From contig NC_092670.1 of assembly GCF_964355755.1 (NCBI RefSeq), positions 21,637,201 through 21,701,200 of the forward strand: DNA of 64,000 nucleotides, in the 5' to 3' direction. The notes beneath the pieces were generated by a model. The model worked only from the letters and a program-made list of their open reading frames with translations. It was not told the DNA's origin and did not search any database. The DNA comes from Antedon mediterranea (taxonomy: Eukaryota; Echinodermata; Crinoidea; Comatulida; Antedonidae). Positions within the stretch are counted from its first letter, which is position 1; every line of letters starts with the position of its first letter. A program made the translations under genes and the position numbers. Below are positions 11,609 to 23,600 of the stretch, piece by piece.

Positions 11609-14019
11609 AAAAAACTTACTAGCGCACTAGAACAAATTCAATCGCGTTTTAAGATTTAGGTCTATTGGAGACATCGCACAGTTAACAAGTATAGACAATA
11701 TACATTCGAAATAGCACGAAGGTAAATAAATAGTTTGTCTTACAAACGTGAAACTATGCCGCATAATATCCGCCATAGATCGTGTAAGTAAATAATTCAA
11801 AATCAACCGGTAATAATCTAGTACTTAGATGCAATAAATTACCTATCAATAAATGGACACACGCGTACTACATTTTCAATCCTCTTCTGATATCATACTT
11901 GTTGCATATTTCACTACTTACTATTGATTTAATGTCGAATTTTTACTTTCTTGTTGACGCCCATTATGCCTACTCTTGTTCATTCGTCCTTTGAATGAAA
12001 CTTTTAACCATTGATCATGTATAACTTAATTCATTCAAGGAGCACCGCGACAAATAATTGCTAAAATTGTTAAATTAAATGTGACAAAATCAGTAGTAGG
12101 CCTACGTACAACCTTTCTACTATATGATTACGTCATTGCTATGCTACGCGCGTAATATTTATGGGTATTAATGTGCACTATATAATAATATCTTGTATCT
12201 TAGTTAGAGACCGATGATTGTGAACGATATAGGAGATGCGACATGTACGCTCTGCTGCAACGTAAACGTGGATGAAAGTATAAATTGCATGGTTGTAAAG
12301 TAATATAATGTTCATTATTAATATGTGTAATGTAACGTGGCCTTGAGAGAACGCGGTGAAAACTTAAGTATACGCGGCCGGCAACAAGCTCTACAAAAAC
12401 ACCAACCGTGATAGCGTCATGCTAATTAAAACACGCATGCGTACGGGGCATTTCGTCGTTGGATACCTGTATCGTACGGAGTGTTTCGATCGTATTCGGT
12501 CCAGTCGTTTCCAATCAAACAAAGTTGAACAGCTGGCTTGACCAAACCAATTAGACAGAGATTCATGTTTGGTGACATTAAGGTCTCTATGTTGGTAAAC
12601 ACCTACGAACTATGAAATTATGAAACAACAGTCAGTTGAGACTGAGACGACTACTATACTGTATAAGATCGTGGCGAAAAGATTATCTACCGGTACAGTT
12701 TACTGTCTGTTGTAATTATTTTGTCCGATGTAGAGGTATCAATTATTAATGTTTAATATTTATTATTCGGCAAGGAAAGTATCAGGAGTTTATTCAAAAG
12801 GTAAAGTGTATAATTTAATTGTTTACGTGTAATCTTAAAGGCCTATGTTTTTATATAATATAATTTGTAAAGGTAGGCATGTATATGCCTATGTTGGGAA
12901 AATGATCCAAAGTATGTCTCCGTTCCAATTCCATGTTGCACCTGCTCGAACTTTCGCCAACATGATCCATCGGGCGATTTAATATCCATTTACGTTAAAT
13001 TGAAAGTTATAGGCCTAAATATTAATACTGTAGTTTTAAGGATGGAAATCATGCATATCCTGCACATCCATGAGAAATAGAGAAATACACCGGTATACAG
13101 TATTACTCAAAGGAGATAATTAAGAAACACATTTGGAGAATCAACATTTCGACATTTATTATGTCATCATCAGTATTTTATTTTATATGTCAATTATTCG
13201 GCAAAAGACTGCAATAACATGACACACAGTACGTATATAAAACTCTAAGCAGATATAAACACATCCAAGTACAGTATTATAGTTTCATGTTATATCCAGC
13301 ATAATTACCCGCTGACATAATGTAGTATGGAATGCGTTTATTTTTAAAAGCGTTCAACTCTAGTAACAGAGGTGGCTCAGGTGTGTAGAATCATTTTCAC
13401 CTCCGTTGGGATTTCACGCGCATTATCGTCATCAAGATATTAACTTGTGTTATGTTGTTTGCTCATCTGCGCCAGGTAATACCGTAAGGCCTGTGCTGTT
13501 GTACATAGCAATTATTTTGTGTTTTCATTCTAGCTTCGGATGTAAAACACTGTTTACCTTATTGATTTATGTGACCAATTTCATAACATTTGTATTAAAC
13601 TACTTTAAATCGCGCCCGGATTCGGTCCGGCGCCCTGAGAAAAATATCGTGAGTGTATCGAGCACGAATTCAGTTATTCGTTGTCAAGGGAGGTCATTCA
13701 TGCTGACTGTTGATTGGTCAAAAGAAAAAAATCGTACGATTCTAAAAACATGGTTTCTTGATTAATCGCTCCAAATTCGGAGTCCGAATCAGGTACGGAT
13801 TCAAATCGTACGAATTTCATGTGAACGAACCCATTTTCCACCGTGTGAAAGCAGCTTTAATCATCTTATTTATATCGTCAAATGTCTTCACGTCTTCTCA
13901 TCAAGAAGCACGATGCTGTTCTCGTGAAAAATATGATGAAAAATGCAATATGTATGAATACAGTACAGTGAAAATAGTGTCTTAAACATCTATATTTTGT
14001 ACCCACCATTTTCACACAT
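11609..14019. other. Gene-free interval
   Basis: No exon is supported. The open frame at 13,406-13,985 has no recognisable domain and lies between repeat copies. I see no RNA gene. Confidence 0.45.
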
Positions 14020-14310
14020 TTAGCTTTTAAACACGTAGTTACATGTTTAACGTGTTTAAACCCTAAACGTTGCGTGCATATGATTTTACTGTGGCGGAAA
14101 AAAGCTCCACATTATGAGCTCTACACATGGCAAATTGAACACGTTTAAAACCTAAACGTGTCTTTATATTGCTCTATATGTTTAACAATAAACAGTCACT
14201 GATGTGTTGAGTTGGATACAGACTACATGTTTAGTATATATTTAGAACCTAAACATATTCATATCTAAACATGTTTAAGGCTAAATGTGTGTTTAAGATC
14301 TAAACACTAT
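14020..14310. repeat. Cluster of short GTTTA...TAAAC palindromes
   Basis: At least five imperfect inverted repeats of the form CGTTTAAA-n-CCTAAACG occur in 290 bases (near 14,050, 14,140, 14,226, 14,265 and 14,291). The spacing is irregular, so this is not a simple tandem array. Confidence 0.6.
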
Positions 14311-14312
14311 TT

Positions 14313-14494
14313 AGGTTATATGCATGATATGCATATAACCTCTTGATTCTGTCAAAATCTTTATTAGGTTATATGCATTATCATGCATATAACCTCTTGA
14401 TTCTGTCAAAATCTTTATTTATTTATTAGGTTATATGCATGATATGCATATAACCTCTTGATTCTGTCAAAATCTTTATTTATTTATTTATTTA
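14313..14494 (+). repeat. Three hairpin modules with AGGTTATATGCAT arms
   Basis: Each module is a 13-base arm AGGTTATATGCAT, a short loop and the reverse complement ATGCATATAACCT, followed by CTTGATTCTGTCAAAATCTT and ATTT repeats. Modules start at 14,313, 14,366 and 14,428. Two further modules lie at 20,499-20,622, just before the third 1.42-kb repeat. The right arm alone occurs at the end of every 1.42-kb unit. Confidence 0.8.
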
Positions 14495-14499
14495 TCGCG

Positions 14500-14672
14500 C
14501 CGCGGCTCTAGCCAGCTATGTCCCAGGAGGACACATTCATTAATAAGCTGTTTCATAGCGGTAGCTTTAGTATCTAAGGCTGACAGTTTTGTGAATTTGG
14601 AAACTCGACTATAATTTATAGGTAGCTGCTGGACCCAAAAAACGTCTGGGAGAAGAGAGTCTATATGAAAGC
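14500..14672 (+). mobile_element. GTCCCAGGAGGAC-family repeat
   Basis: Direct-orientation copy of the element seen inverted at 11,445-11,608 and again at 53,836-53,994. It directly follows the AGGTTATATGCAT hairpin modules through an ATTT run. Confidence 0.75.
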
Positions 14673-15376
14673 CTTTGCTGATAATACAGTATTATTGAGA
14701 TGTAGACGGAAATCTGTAAAATCTTGATCAATAAATAATAACTTCGTTTTTGCTGTCAACCAGGCCGGTATTATAATAAGTCACTGTCAAATAATCATTC
14801 GATAATGGTCAAAACTTTATTTTGGCTCTGTCAACATAAAGGGAGGTATTTACAATGACTTTCTTTGACTGTCAATCTAGGCCAATGTTATAATAATACG
14901 CCGTCAGATATTAAATCATTTGAAACAGTCCTCGTAAATTTTTTGTTGGTTATCAGGTGCCGTGGGGGGTCCAATCAATTATCGTCAGAAGGTGAACAAT
15001 CAGTCTAGGTAGCAGCAGCAGATTATTAGGAACGCCTGCTCCATTAATTAATCCAGAAAAAGGTTTGTACATTATCTATTTGTTTATTAGCCTTCTTCTA
15101 ACACAATTATATTTTATTTTAAAAAAAGGTTTTATAAGTGGTTTCAACATTTATGATAGTAATGTCACAGTTCTGTGTCTGGACGCAAGTTCATAGACCT
15201 ACTAGTTATATTATTCATATTAACTGATACTTACTCTTCATTTACCGTAAAGTTCAGTTTTAATGAAATATATAATATAAATTGGCTTCGTAACAATTAA
15301 TTAGTTTTGAAAAGGTTAGTTTTTTGGTGATAGGTCAAAATGACATGTAACTTCGTAATCAATTTATTTTTTTTGT

Positions 15377-15605
15377 ATAAAGGCCCAATTACACTATGAC
15401 GATAACGACGGACGATAAATACATAGCATGCATTTTTTTTTACATAAACCAAAGATAAATTACTAATCATGACGTCATTTGATTGGACGTGTGAAAATAT
15501 AATTTTCATCAAAGGAATTGTTTATATTTCTTTTGGTTTATGTATTAAAAATGCACATTTGTCTATTTATCGTCGATCGTTATCGTCCTAGTGTATGGGC
15601 CTTAT
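15377..15605. mobile_element. Second copy of the CRE-containing MITE
   Basis: It shares both termini with 2710-3033 (AAGGCCCAATTACACTATGA on the left and TCCTAGTGTATGGGCCTTA on the right) and the internal CATGACGTCATTTGATTGGA. The internal part is about 90 bases shorter than the first copy. Confidence 0.75.
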
Positions 15606-15889
15606 GCTGTAAATGTTCAATTAATTGATCATTCCGATTTTATTAGTTGGACTCTTGCACAGTTGCTGTCTAATCGTTGTTGTGTAATATCATTTCGAAC
15701 CATATTAAAATCATAAAGAGATTCATATTCCTTAACATGTGGCTGTGCATGTAAGTCCGGTCTACAAAAACTCGGGCCCGGGATCATTGTTATTGGGCCG
15801 GAAAGTGTTGGTGAATTCATAATTATACTTAATATTATATTTATTATATATATAATCATATTATTATACAATTGAAAGCAAAACCCGTT

Positions 15890-16650
15890 GAATCTCAAAT
15901 CATTAGGACTAGAAATTTGGCTTATCAATCAAATAAATACTTTCGTTCAAAATGAAACTCCAACCTCTCTAATCAAAAGATTGAACTCGAAAACGGACCG
16001 TTTTTTTGAATTGGGTATGTTGAAACATTTCAATATTCATTTAAAAAAGTACATTAATTATGGTATTGATCAGTGTCTATAGAGGCGTAAAAACCCTCGG
16101 TCAATATCATGTAAAATGCACTGTGAAAAATTGGGCTTATCAACAACAAAATATTTTATTATTAAACGCGATAACATCAAGGATAATCAGTATAATTATT
16201 AATATAGCCACTGTTACTAGTTTTATTCTACATGCTAAAGTAAATAAAAATCCACTAGTTACTGTAGGCCTATGATTGTTTGCAATGTCCACATATTATT
16301 TCCGTGAGCATAGTGTATCACTCACAAAAAACACGTGTGAGGTTCTTTCTTTAGATTTTGAAGAATGATTTGTGTTACAGGTTGACACAAGAGTCAAATG
16401 CTCAAGATATCGGCTAACGCCATGGGACCCTTGGCTTATCAATGAATAATAAATACAGTACTACTTTCGTTCAATTGAAATCGAAATCTGACCGTTTCAT
16501 TAAATTGGGTGTGATTAGGCCTAAACATATAATAATTTATTAAAAAGGTACAATAAAAACAAATGCATCAGAGGCGTAAAGAACCCACGGTCAATATCAT
16601 GTAAAATGTATATGGTATAAGCACTGTGGAAGGGGTCATTATTATTAAAC
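15890..16650. repeat. Dispersed duplication around the 57-bp repeat
   Basis: Segments 16,080-16,165 and 16,570-16,660 share GAGGCGTAAA, GGTCAATATCATGTAAAATG and a TTATTATTAAAC block. Single copies of the GGCTTATCAA...AAATAAATAC unit also occur near 15,918 and 16,432. This looks like the degraded edge of the tandem array that follows. Confidence 0.55.
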
Positions 16651-16660
16651 TGGAAAATTC

Positions 16661-16925
16661 GGCTTATCAACAAATAAATAAATTCGTTTAAAATGTAAAA
16701 TAAGACTGCAAAATTGGGCTTATCAACAAATAAATACTTTTGTTCAAAATGTAAAATAAGACTGCACAATTGGGCTTATCAACAAATAAAATACTTTTTT
16801 TTCAAAATGTAAAATTAAGACTGGAAAATTGTGCTTATAAACAAATAAATACTTTTTTTCAAAATGTAAAATTAAGACTGGAAAATTGGGCTTATAAACA
16901 AATAAATACTTCCGTTCAAAATGTA
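16661..16925 (+). repeat. ~57-bp tandem repeat, five copies
   Basis: Units begin with GGCTTATC or a close variant at 16,661, 16,717, 16,773, 16,832 and 16,889, then AACAAATAAATAC, TTCAAAATGTAAAAT and AAGACTGGAAAATT. The apparent repeat peptide in the plus frame follows from the array and is not evidence of a gene. Confidence 0.85.
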
Positions 16926-16950
16926 AGAAAACATTTTTTAAATATAATCC

Positions 16951-17106
16951 TTAAGCTCTGTCTATGCTATCAAACTAAATATGATGTGCCCATATTATAT
17001 AGACATGACGATGTCATATCACTACGATAATCGGGCATATCACTACCATATTTGGGCACATCACACTTTTTTTGTTAAACTAGTTGGGACAGTGTAGACA
17101 CAGAAC
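16951..17106. mobile_element. GTCTACACTATC-family MITE, copy 1
   Basis: Starts TTAAGCTCTGTCTATGCTAT, contains GATGTGCCCATAT, TCATATCACTAC and TTTGGGCACATCACAC, and ends in the complementary AGTGTAGACACAGA. Four more copies lie at 41,941, 46,137, 61,836 and 63,130. Confidence 0.75.
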
Positions 17107-18655
17107 TATGTGATCGAAACATAAGTCGGAATTGCACTGACGCGATTGATTTGATTGGGTATTTTTATTAATGTAATGATTCATTAAAAACTATAATACC
17201 GATACGCGTTTGGTATTGGTCAATGGTACAAAAAACCCTGAGAAATAATGTTATAACGCGATTTGGTGATAGCTTAGCAATAATACAACCCATATACTAT
17301 TATTATAAATACCTATTACAAATCCATTCATATAATTTTTCATCGCGAACCGAAAATGTATAAATGTTATTCTACAGACAGTAATTATATATTCAAAAGC
17401 CATATTATTATTATTATCAATACCTAAATGCGATAGTAATAACCACATACATTATTCCCAATACAAGTTTGTGCGTTTAATTCTAGAAAGAAACGACTGT
17501 GCTGACAGGCCAATGACATAAATCACAAGTAAAGTCCCAATTGTTCACTTGCGTTTTGATTGGCCGACCTATTATATTAGATTAATGAAGACTGTTCTTA
17601 CAACTGTCCAGGCAAAAAGTTACGCGGCGTTTTTGTAAGAAATATTTCTTGTTTATTTATTCTTTCCTTAGCACTATTTTGTCCGTGCATTATCTTGGCA
17701 TCAGTTTAATCTAGCTAAGTCAAGTTTTCAGAGTATATTCCTTATGGCCAGGAATCGATGTGGTTATATTTTCACGATGCGTAATCAAAAATTACGCGGT
17801 CTACGCGCGATTTTACGAAATCACGTTTGTAATCATATCTTCACAAGCATGAATCACAATTAAACAAAATTTGGTACTCATAAATTTCAGGTCATATTTC
17901 ATCATATGGCAATACAATTACGTGCGTAGCGCATATAACGCTTGCGTACGCGCGCTTAAAATGTTCAAAATTGTCAAAATTTATTTTCGATGAAATTAGA
18001 GTACGTTTCAGGCAATTTTAAGCGTTTAAAAAATTGCCATGAGTGCGCAAATTTTTGCACGCGCACTGCGCGTTAAACGTTAATGCGCACTCTTTTTGCC
18101 CGATTTCTGTTTTACAATCTTTCTTTAATAATATCATCATATTTGATTCAGGTTTCAACTCGGAATTGCGTTATACGAGCACGTCAAAAGTGATTGGCTA
18201 CGCACGTATAAGTTAACAAAATGGTGAAAATATGCTAAATTTTTAAATTAATATATATCGTCAGAATGCAGGGGAACACCTATTTTTTATTTCATTTTCT
18301 TGAAGTGTATGTATCATATGTATGATTTATTATCAAATTAAGAGAACCAAAGTTGATTAAGTCATCATTAATTGCATATTAAATTTAAAAAAAATAATTT
18401 CGACAATCAAACAAATTATGACATTTTCTTAGGCCAAAATAACAAACTTAACATTAACTTTCTTCCTTCAAAAGTTCATATATTAAAGTTAAAAGTATGT
18501 AGTTTGACAGTGCATCATTTGTTTACATTTTAAAGATGTCATCATAGTAAAAAATTATAATTCATTTCGGTATGTAATAATCTATTTGCATCAAAGTGGT
18601 TACTGCATAGTAAATACACGGAGGAATCTTTCTACAAATTTTAGTCAGTTGTGTA

Positions 18656-18742
18656 TGGCTCGGTGGTCTGTGCTCGTGTCTATGGCATTCAAGGTACCGA
18701 GATCGAGTCTCACCTTGGGAAACGAAATAAGATTTTTTTTTT
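18656..18742 (+). promoter_or_regulatory. tRNA-like internal polymerase III promoter (unit 1; repeated in all five)
   Basis: TGGCTCGGTGG (18,656-18,666) fits the box A consensus TRGYNNARNGG. AGATCGAGTCT (18,700-18,710) resembles box B GGTTCGANTCC. The 33-base spacing is normal for a tRNA gene, and a T-run at about 18,733-18,741 would terminate polymerase III. Beyond the GAG/CTC pairs flanking box B, the T-stem is poorly paired, so this is a tRNA-derived promoter and not a working tRNA gene. Unit 2 has CGGCTCGGTGG for box A, and unit 5 lacks one base between the boxes. Confidence 0.6.
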
Positions 18743-20498
18743 ATTATCCGTATTGTTTGTTCAAATTTATTTCTTAGTGTATAGATTATACACATGATTT
18801 ATAATGAAATCTAGATAAAAATTAACTTATGTCTTTATTATTATGTAACAACAAATGTGGTTTATGACATTATACGCATATGGATCTTTGATCGGATTGT
18901 GATACCGGCTATGGTGTTCGCGTTAGCAAGGTACTAGGTCCTATCATATATTATAAATAATTAAAGATTCTGAGAAAATCAATCAATCAATATATCTTTA
19001 AAAAATCAATTATCTTTATTTAAATCAATGCATATAACCTATAATTCGTCATAGTGACGAATTAAATCTAGTTTATTTATTCTTTCCTTAGCACTATTTT
19101 GTCCGTGAATTATCTTGATATCAGTTTCATCTATCTAAGTCAATTTTTCAGAGTATATTCCTCATGGCCAGGAATCGATGTGGTTATATTTTCACAATGC
19201 GTAATAAAAAATTACGCGGTCTACGCGCGATTTTACGAAATCACGTTTGTAATCATATCTTCACAAGCATGAATCACAATTAAACAAAATTTGGTACTCA
19301 TAAATTTCAGGTCATACTTCATCATATGGCAATAAAATTACGTGCGTAGCGCATATAACGCTTGCGTACGCGCGCTTAAAATGTTCAAAATTGTCAAAAT
19401 TTATTTTCGATGAAATTAGAGTACGTTTCAGGCAATTTTAAGCGTTTAAAAAATTGCCATGAGTGCGCAGATTTTTGCACGCGCACTGCGCGTTAAACGT
19501 TAATGCGCACTCTTTTTGCCCAATTTCTGTTTTACAATCTTTCTTTAATAATATCATCATATTTGATTCAGGTTTCAACTCGAAATTGCGTTATACGAGC
19601 ACGTCAAAAGTGACTGGCTACGCACGTATAAGTTAACAAAATGGTGAAAATATGCTAAATTTTAAAATTAATATATATCGTCAGAATGCAGGGGAACACC
19701 TATTTTTTATTTCATTTTCTTGAAGTGTATGTATCATATGTATGATTTATTATCAAATAAAGAGAACAAAAGTTGATTAAGTCATCATTAATTGCATATT
19801 AAATTTAAAAAAAATTATTTCGACAATCAAACAAATTATGTCATTTTCTTAGGCCAAAATAACAAACTTAACATTAACTTTCTTCCTTCAAAAATTCATA
19901 TATTAAAGTTAAAAGTAAGTAGTTTGACAGTGCATCATTTGTATACATTTTAAAGATGTCATCATAGTAAAAAATTATAATTCATTTCGGTATGTAATAA
20001 TCTATTTGCATCAAAGTGGTTACTGCATAGTAAATACACGGAGGAATTTTTCTACAACTTTTAGTCAGTTGTGTACGGCTCGGTGGTCTGTGCTCGTGTC
20101 TATGGCTTTCAAGGTACCGAGATCGAGTCTCACCTTGGGAAACGAAATAAGATTTTTTTTTTATTGTCCGTATTGTTTGTTCAAATTTATTTCTTAGTGT
20201 ATAGATTATACACAAGATTTATAATGAAATGTAGATAAAAATTAACTTATGTCTTTATTATTACGTAACAACAAATGTGGTTTATGACATTATACGCATA
20301 TGGATCTTTGATCGGATTGTGATACCGGCTACGGTGTTCGCGTTAGCAAGGTCCTATCATATATTATAAATAATTAAAGATTTTGAGAAAATCAATCAAT
20401 CAATATATCTTTTAAAAATCAATTATCTTTATTTAAATCAATGCATATAACCTATAATTCGTCATAGTGACGAATTAAATCTAGTTTATTTATTTATT

Positions 20499-20622
20499 AG
20501 GTTATATGCATTATCATGCATATAACCTCTTGATTCTGTCAAAATCTTTATTTATTAGGTTATATGCATGATATGCATATAACCTCTTGATTCTGTCAAA
20601 ATCTTTATTTATTTATTTATTT
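20499..20622 (+). repeat. Two AGGTTATATGCAT hairpin modules between units 2 and 3
   Basis: Same modules as at 14,313-14,494, starting at 20,499 and 20,557. With the right arm at about 21,994-22,006, unit 3 is bounded by complementary 13-base termini. This suggests that the array unit is the interior of an inverted-repeat element of about 1.45 kb. Confidence 0.7.
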
Positions 20623-23600
20623 ATTTATTTATTCTTTCCTTAGCACTATTTTGTCCATGCATTATCTTGGCATCAGTTTTATCTAGCTAAGTCAAGTTTT
20701 CAGAGTATATTCCTTATGGCCAGGAATCGATGTGGTTATATTTTCACGATGCGTAATCAAAAATTACGCGGTCTACGCGCGATTTTACGAAATCACGTTT
20801 GTAATCATATCTTCACAAGCATGAATCACAATTAAACAAAATTTGGTACTCATAAATTTCAGGTCATATTTCATAATATGGCAATACAATTACGTGCGTA
20901 GCGCATATAACGCATGCGTACGCGCGCTTAAAATGTTGAAAATTGTCAGAATTTATTTTCGATGAAATTAGAGTACGTTTCAGGCAATTTTAGGCGTTTA
21001 AAAAATTGCCATGAGTGCGCAGATTTTTGCACGCGCACTGCGCATCAAACGTTAATGCACACTGTTTGTGTCCGATTACTGTTGTATAACCTTTCTTTAA
21101 TAATATCATCATATTTGATTCAGGTTTCAACTCGAAATTGCGTTATACGAGCACGTCAAAAGTGACGGGCTACGCACGTATAAGTTAACAAAATGGTGAA
21201 AATATGCTAAATTTTAAAATTAATATATATCGTCAGAATGCAGGGGAACACCTATTTTTTATTTCATTTTCTTGAAGTGTATGTATCATATGTATGATTT
21301 ATTATCAAATTAAGAGAACAAAAGTTGATTAAGTCATCATTAATTGCATATTAAATTAAAAAAACATAATTTCGACAATCAAACAAATTATGACATTTTC
21401 TTAGGCCAAAATAACAAACTTAACATTAACTTTCTTCCTTCAAAAATTCATATATTAAAGTTAAAAGTATGTAGTTTGACAGTGCATCATTTGTATACAT
21501 TTTAAAGATGTCATCATAGTAAAAAATTATAATTCATTTCGGTATGTAATAATCTATTTGCATCAAAGTGGTTACTGCATAGTAAATACACGGAGGAATT
21601 TTTCTACAACTTTTAGTCAGTTGTGTACGGCTCGGTGGTCTGTGCTCGTGTCTATGGCATTCAAGGTACCGAGATCGAGTCTCACCTTGGGAAACGAAAT
21701 AAGATTTTTTTTTTTATTATCCGTATTGTTTGTTCAAATTTATTTCTTAGTGTATAGATTATACACATGATTTATAATGAAATCTAGATAAAAATTAACT
21801 TATGTCTTTATTATTATGTAACAACAAATGTGGTTTATGACATTATACGCATATGGATCTTTGATCGGATTGTGATACCGGCTATGGTGTTCGCGTTAGC
21901 AAGGTCCTATCATATATTATAAATAATTAAAGATTCTGAGAAAATCAATCAATCAATATATCTTTTAAAAATCAATTATCTTTATTTAAATCAATGCATA
22001 TAACCTATAATTCGTCATAGTGACGAATTAAATCTAGTTTATTTATTTATTCTTTCCTTAGCACTATTTTGTCCGTGAATTATCTTGATATCAGTTTCAT
22101 CTATTTAAGTCAATTTTTCAGAGTATATTCCTTATGGCCAGGAATCGATGTGGTTATATTTTCACGATGCGTAATCAAAAATTACGCGGTCTACGCGCGA
22201 TTTTACGAAATCACGTTTGTAATCATATCTTCACAAGCATGAATCACAATTAAACAAAATTTGGTACTCATAAATTTCAGGTCATATTTCATCATATGGC
22301 AATACAATTACGTGCGTAGCGCATATAACGCTTGCGTACGCGCGCTTAAAATGTTCAAAATTGTCAAAATTTATTTTCGATGAAATTAGAGTACGTTTCA
22401 GGCAATTTTAAGCGTTTAAAAAATTGCCATGAGTGCGCAGATTTTTGCACGCGCACTGCGCGTTATACGTTAATGCGCACTCTTTTTGTCCGATTTCGGT
22501 TGTACAACCTTTCTTTAATAATATCATCATATTTTATTCACTTTTCAACGCGTAATTGCCTTATACGAGCACGTCAAAAGTGACAGGCTACGCACGTGTA
22601 AGTTAACAAAATGGTGAAAATATGCTAAATTTTAAAATTAATATAGATCGTCAGAATGCTCGGGAACACATATTTTTTATTTCATTTTCTTGAAGTGTAT
22701 GTATCTTATGTATGATTTATTATTAAACTAAGGGAACAAAAGTTGATTAAGCCATAATTAATTGCATATTAAATTAAAAAAAATTCATTTCGACAATCAA
22801 ACAAATTATGACATTTTCTTAGGCCAAAATAACAAACTTAACATTAACTTTCTTCCTCCAAAAGTTCATATATTAAAGTTAAAAGTATATAGTTTGACAG
22901 TGCATCATTTTTGTACATTTTTAGAGATGTCATCATAGTAAAAAATTATAATTCATTGCGGTATGTAATAATCTATCTGCACCAAAGTGGTTACTGCATA
23001 GTAAATACACGGAGGAATTTTTCTACAATTTTTAGACAGTTGTGTATGGCTCGGTGGTGTGTGCTCGTGTCTATGGCACTCAAGGTACCGAGATCGAGTC
23101 TCACCTTGGGAAACGAAATAAGATTTTTTTTTTATTATCCGTATTGTTTGTTCAAATTTATTTCTTAGTGTATATATTATACACATGATTTATAATGAAA
23201 TCTAGATAAAAAATAACTTATGTCTTTATTATTATGTAACAGCAAATGTGGTTTATGACATTATACGCAGAGGGATCTTTGATCGGATTGTGATACCGGC
23301 TATTGTATTCGCGTTAGCAAGGTCCTATCATATATTATAAATAATTAAAGAATCTGAGAAAATCAATGAATCAAAATATCTTTTAAAAATCAATTATCTT
23401 TATTAAAATCAATGCATATAACCTATAATTCGTCATAGTGACGAATTAAATCTAGTTTATTTATTTATTCTTTCCTTAGCACTATTTGTCCGTGAATTAT
23501 CTTGGCATCAGTTTCATCTATCTAAGTCAATTTTTCAGAGTATATTCCTTATGGCCAGGAATCGATGTGGTTATGTTTTCACGATGCGCAATCAAAAATT

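Noticed and set aside
13406-13985. 119- and 75-codon plus-strand frames
   Set aside because: No domain, no splice context, composition like the flanks; sits among repeats.
16770-17030. Apparent repeat protein with NVKLRLEN units
   Set aside because: It is the translation of a 57-bp minisatellite running into a MITE; frame openness follows from the period.
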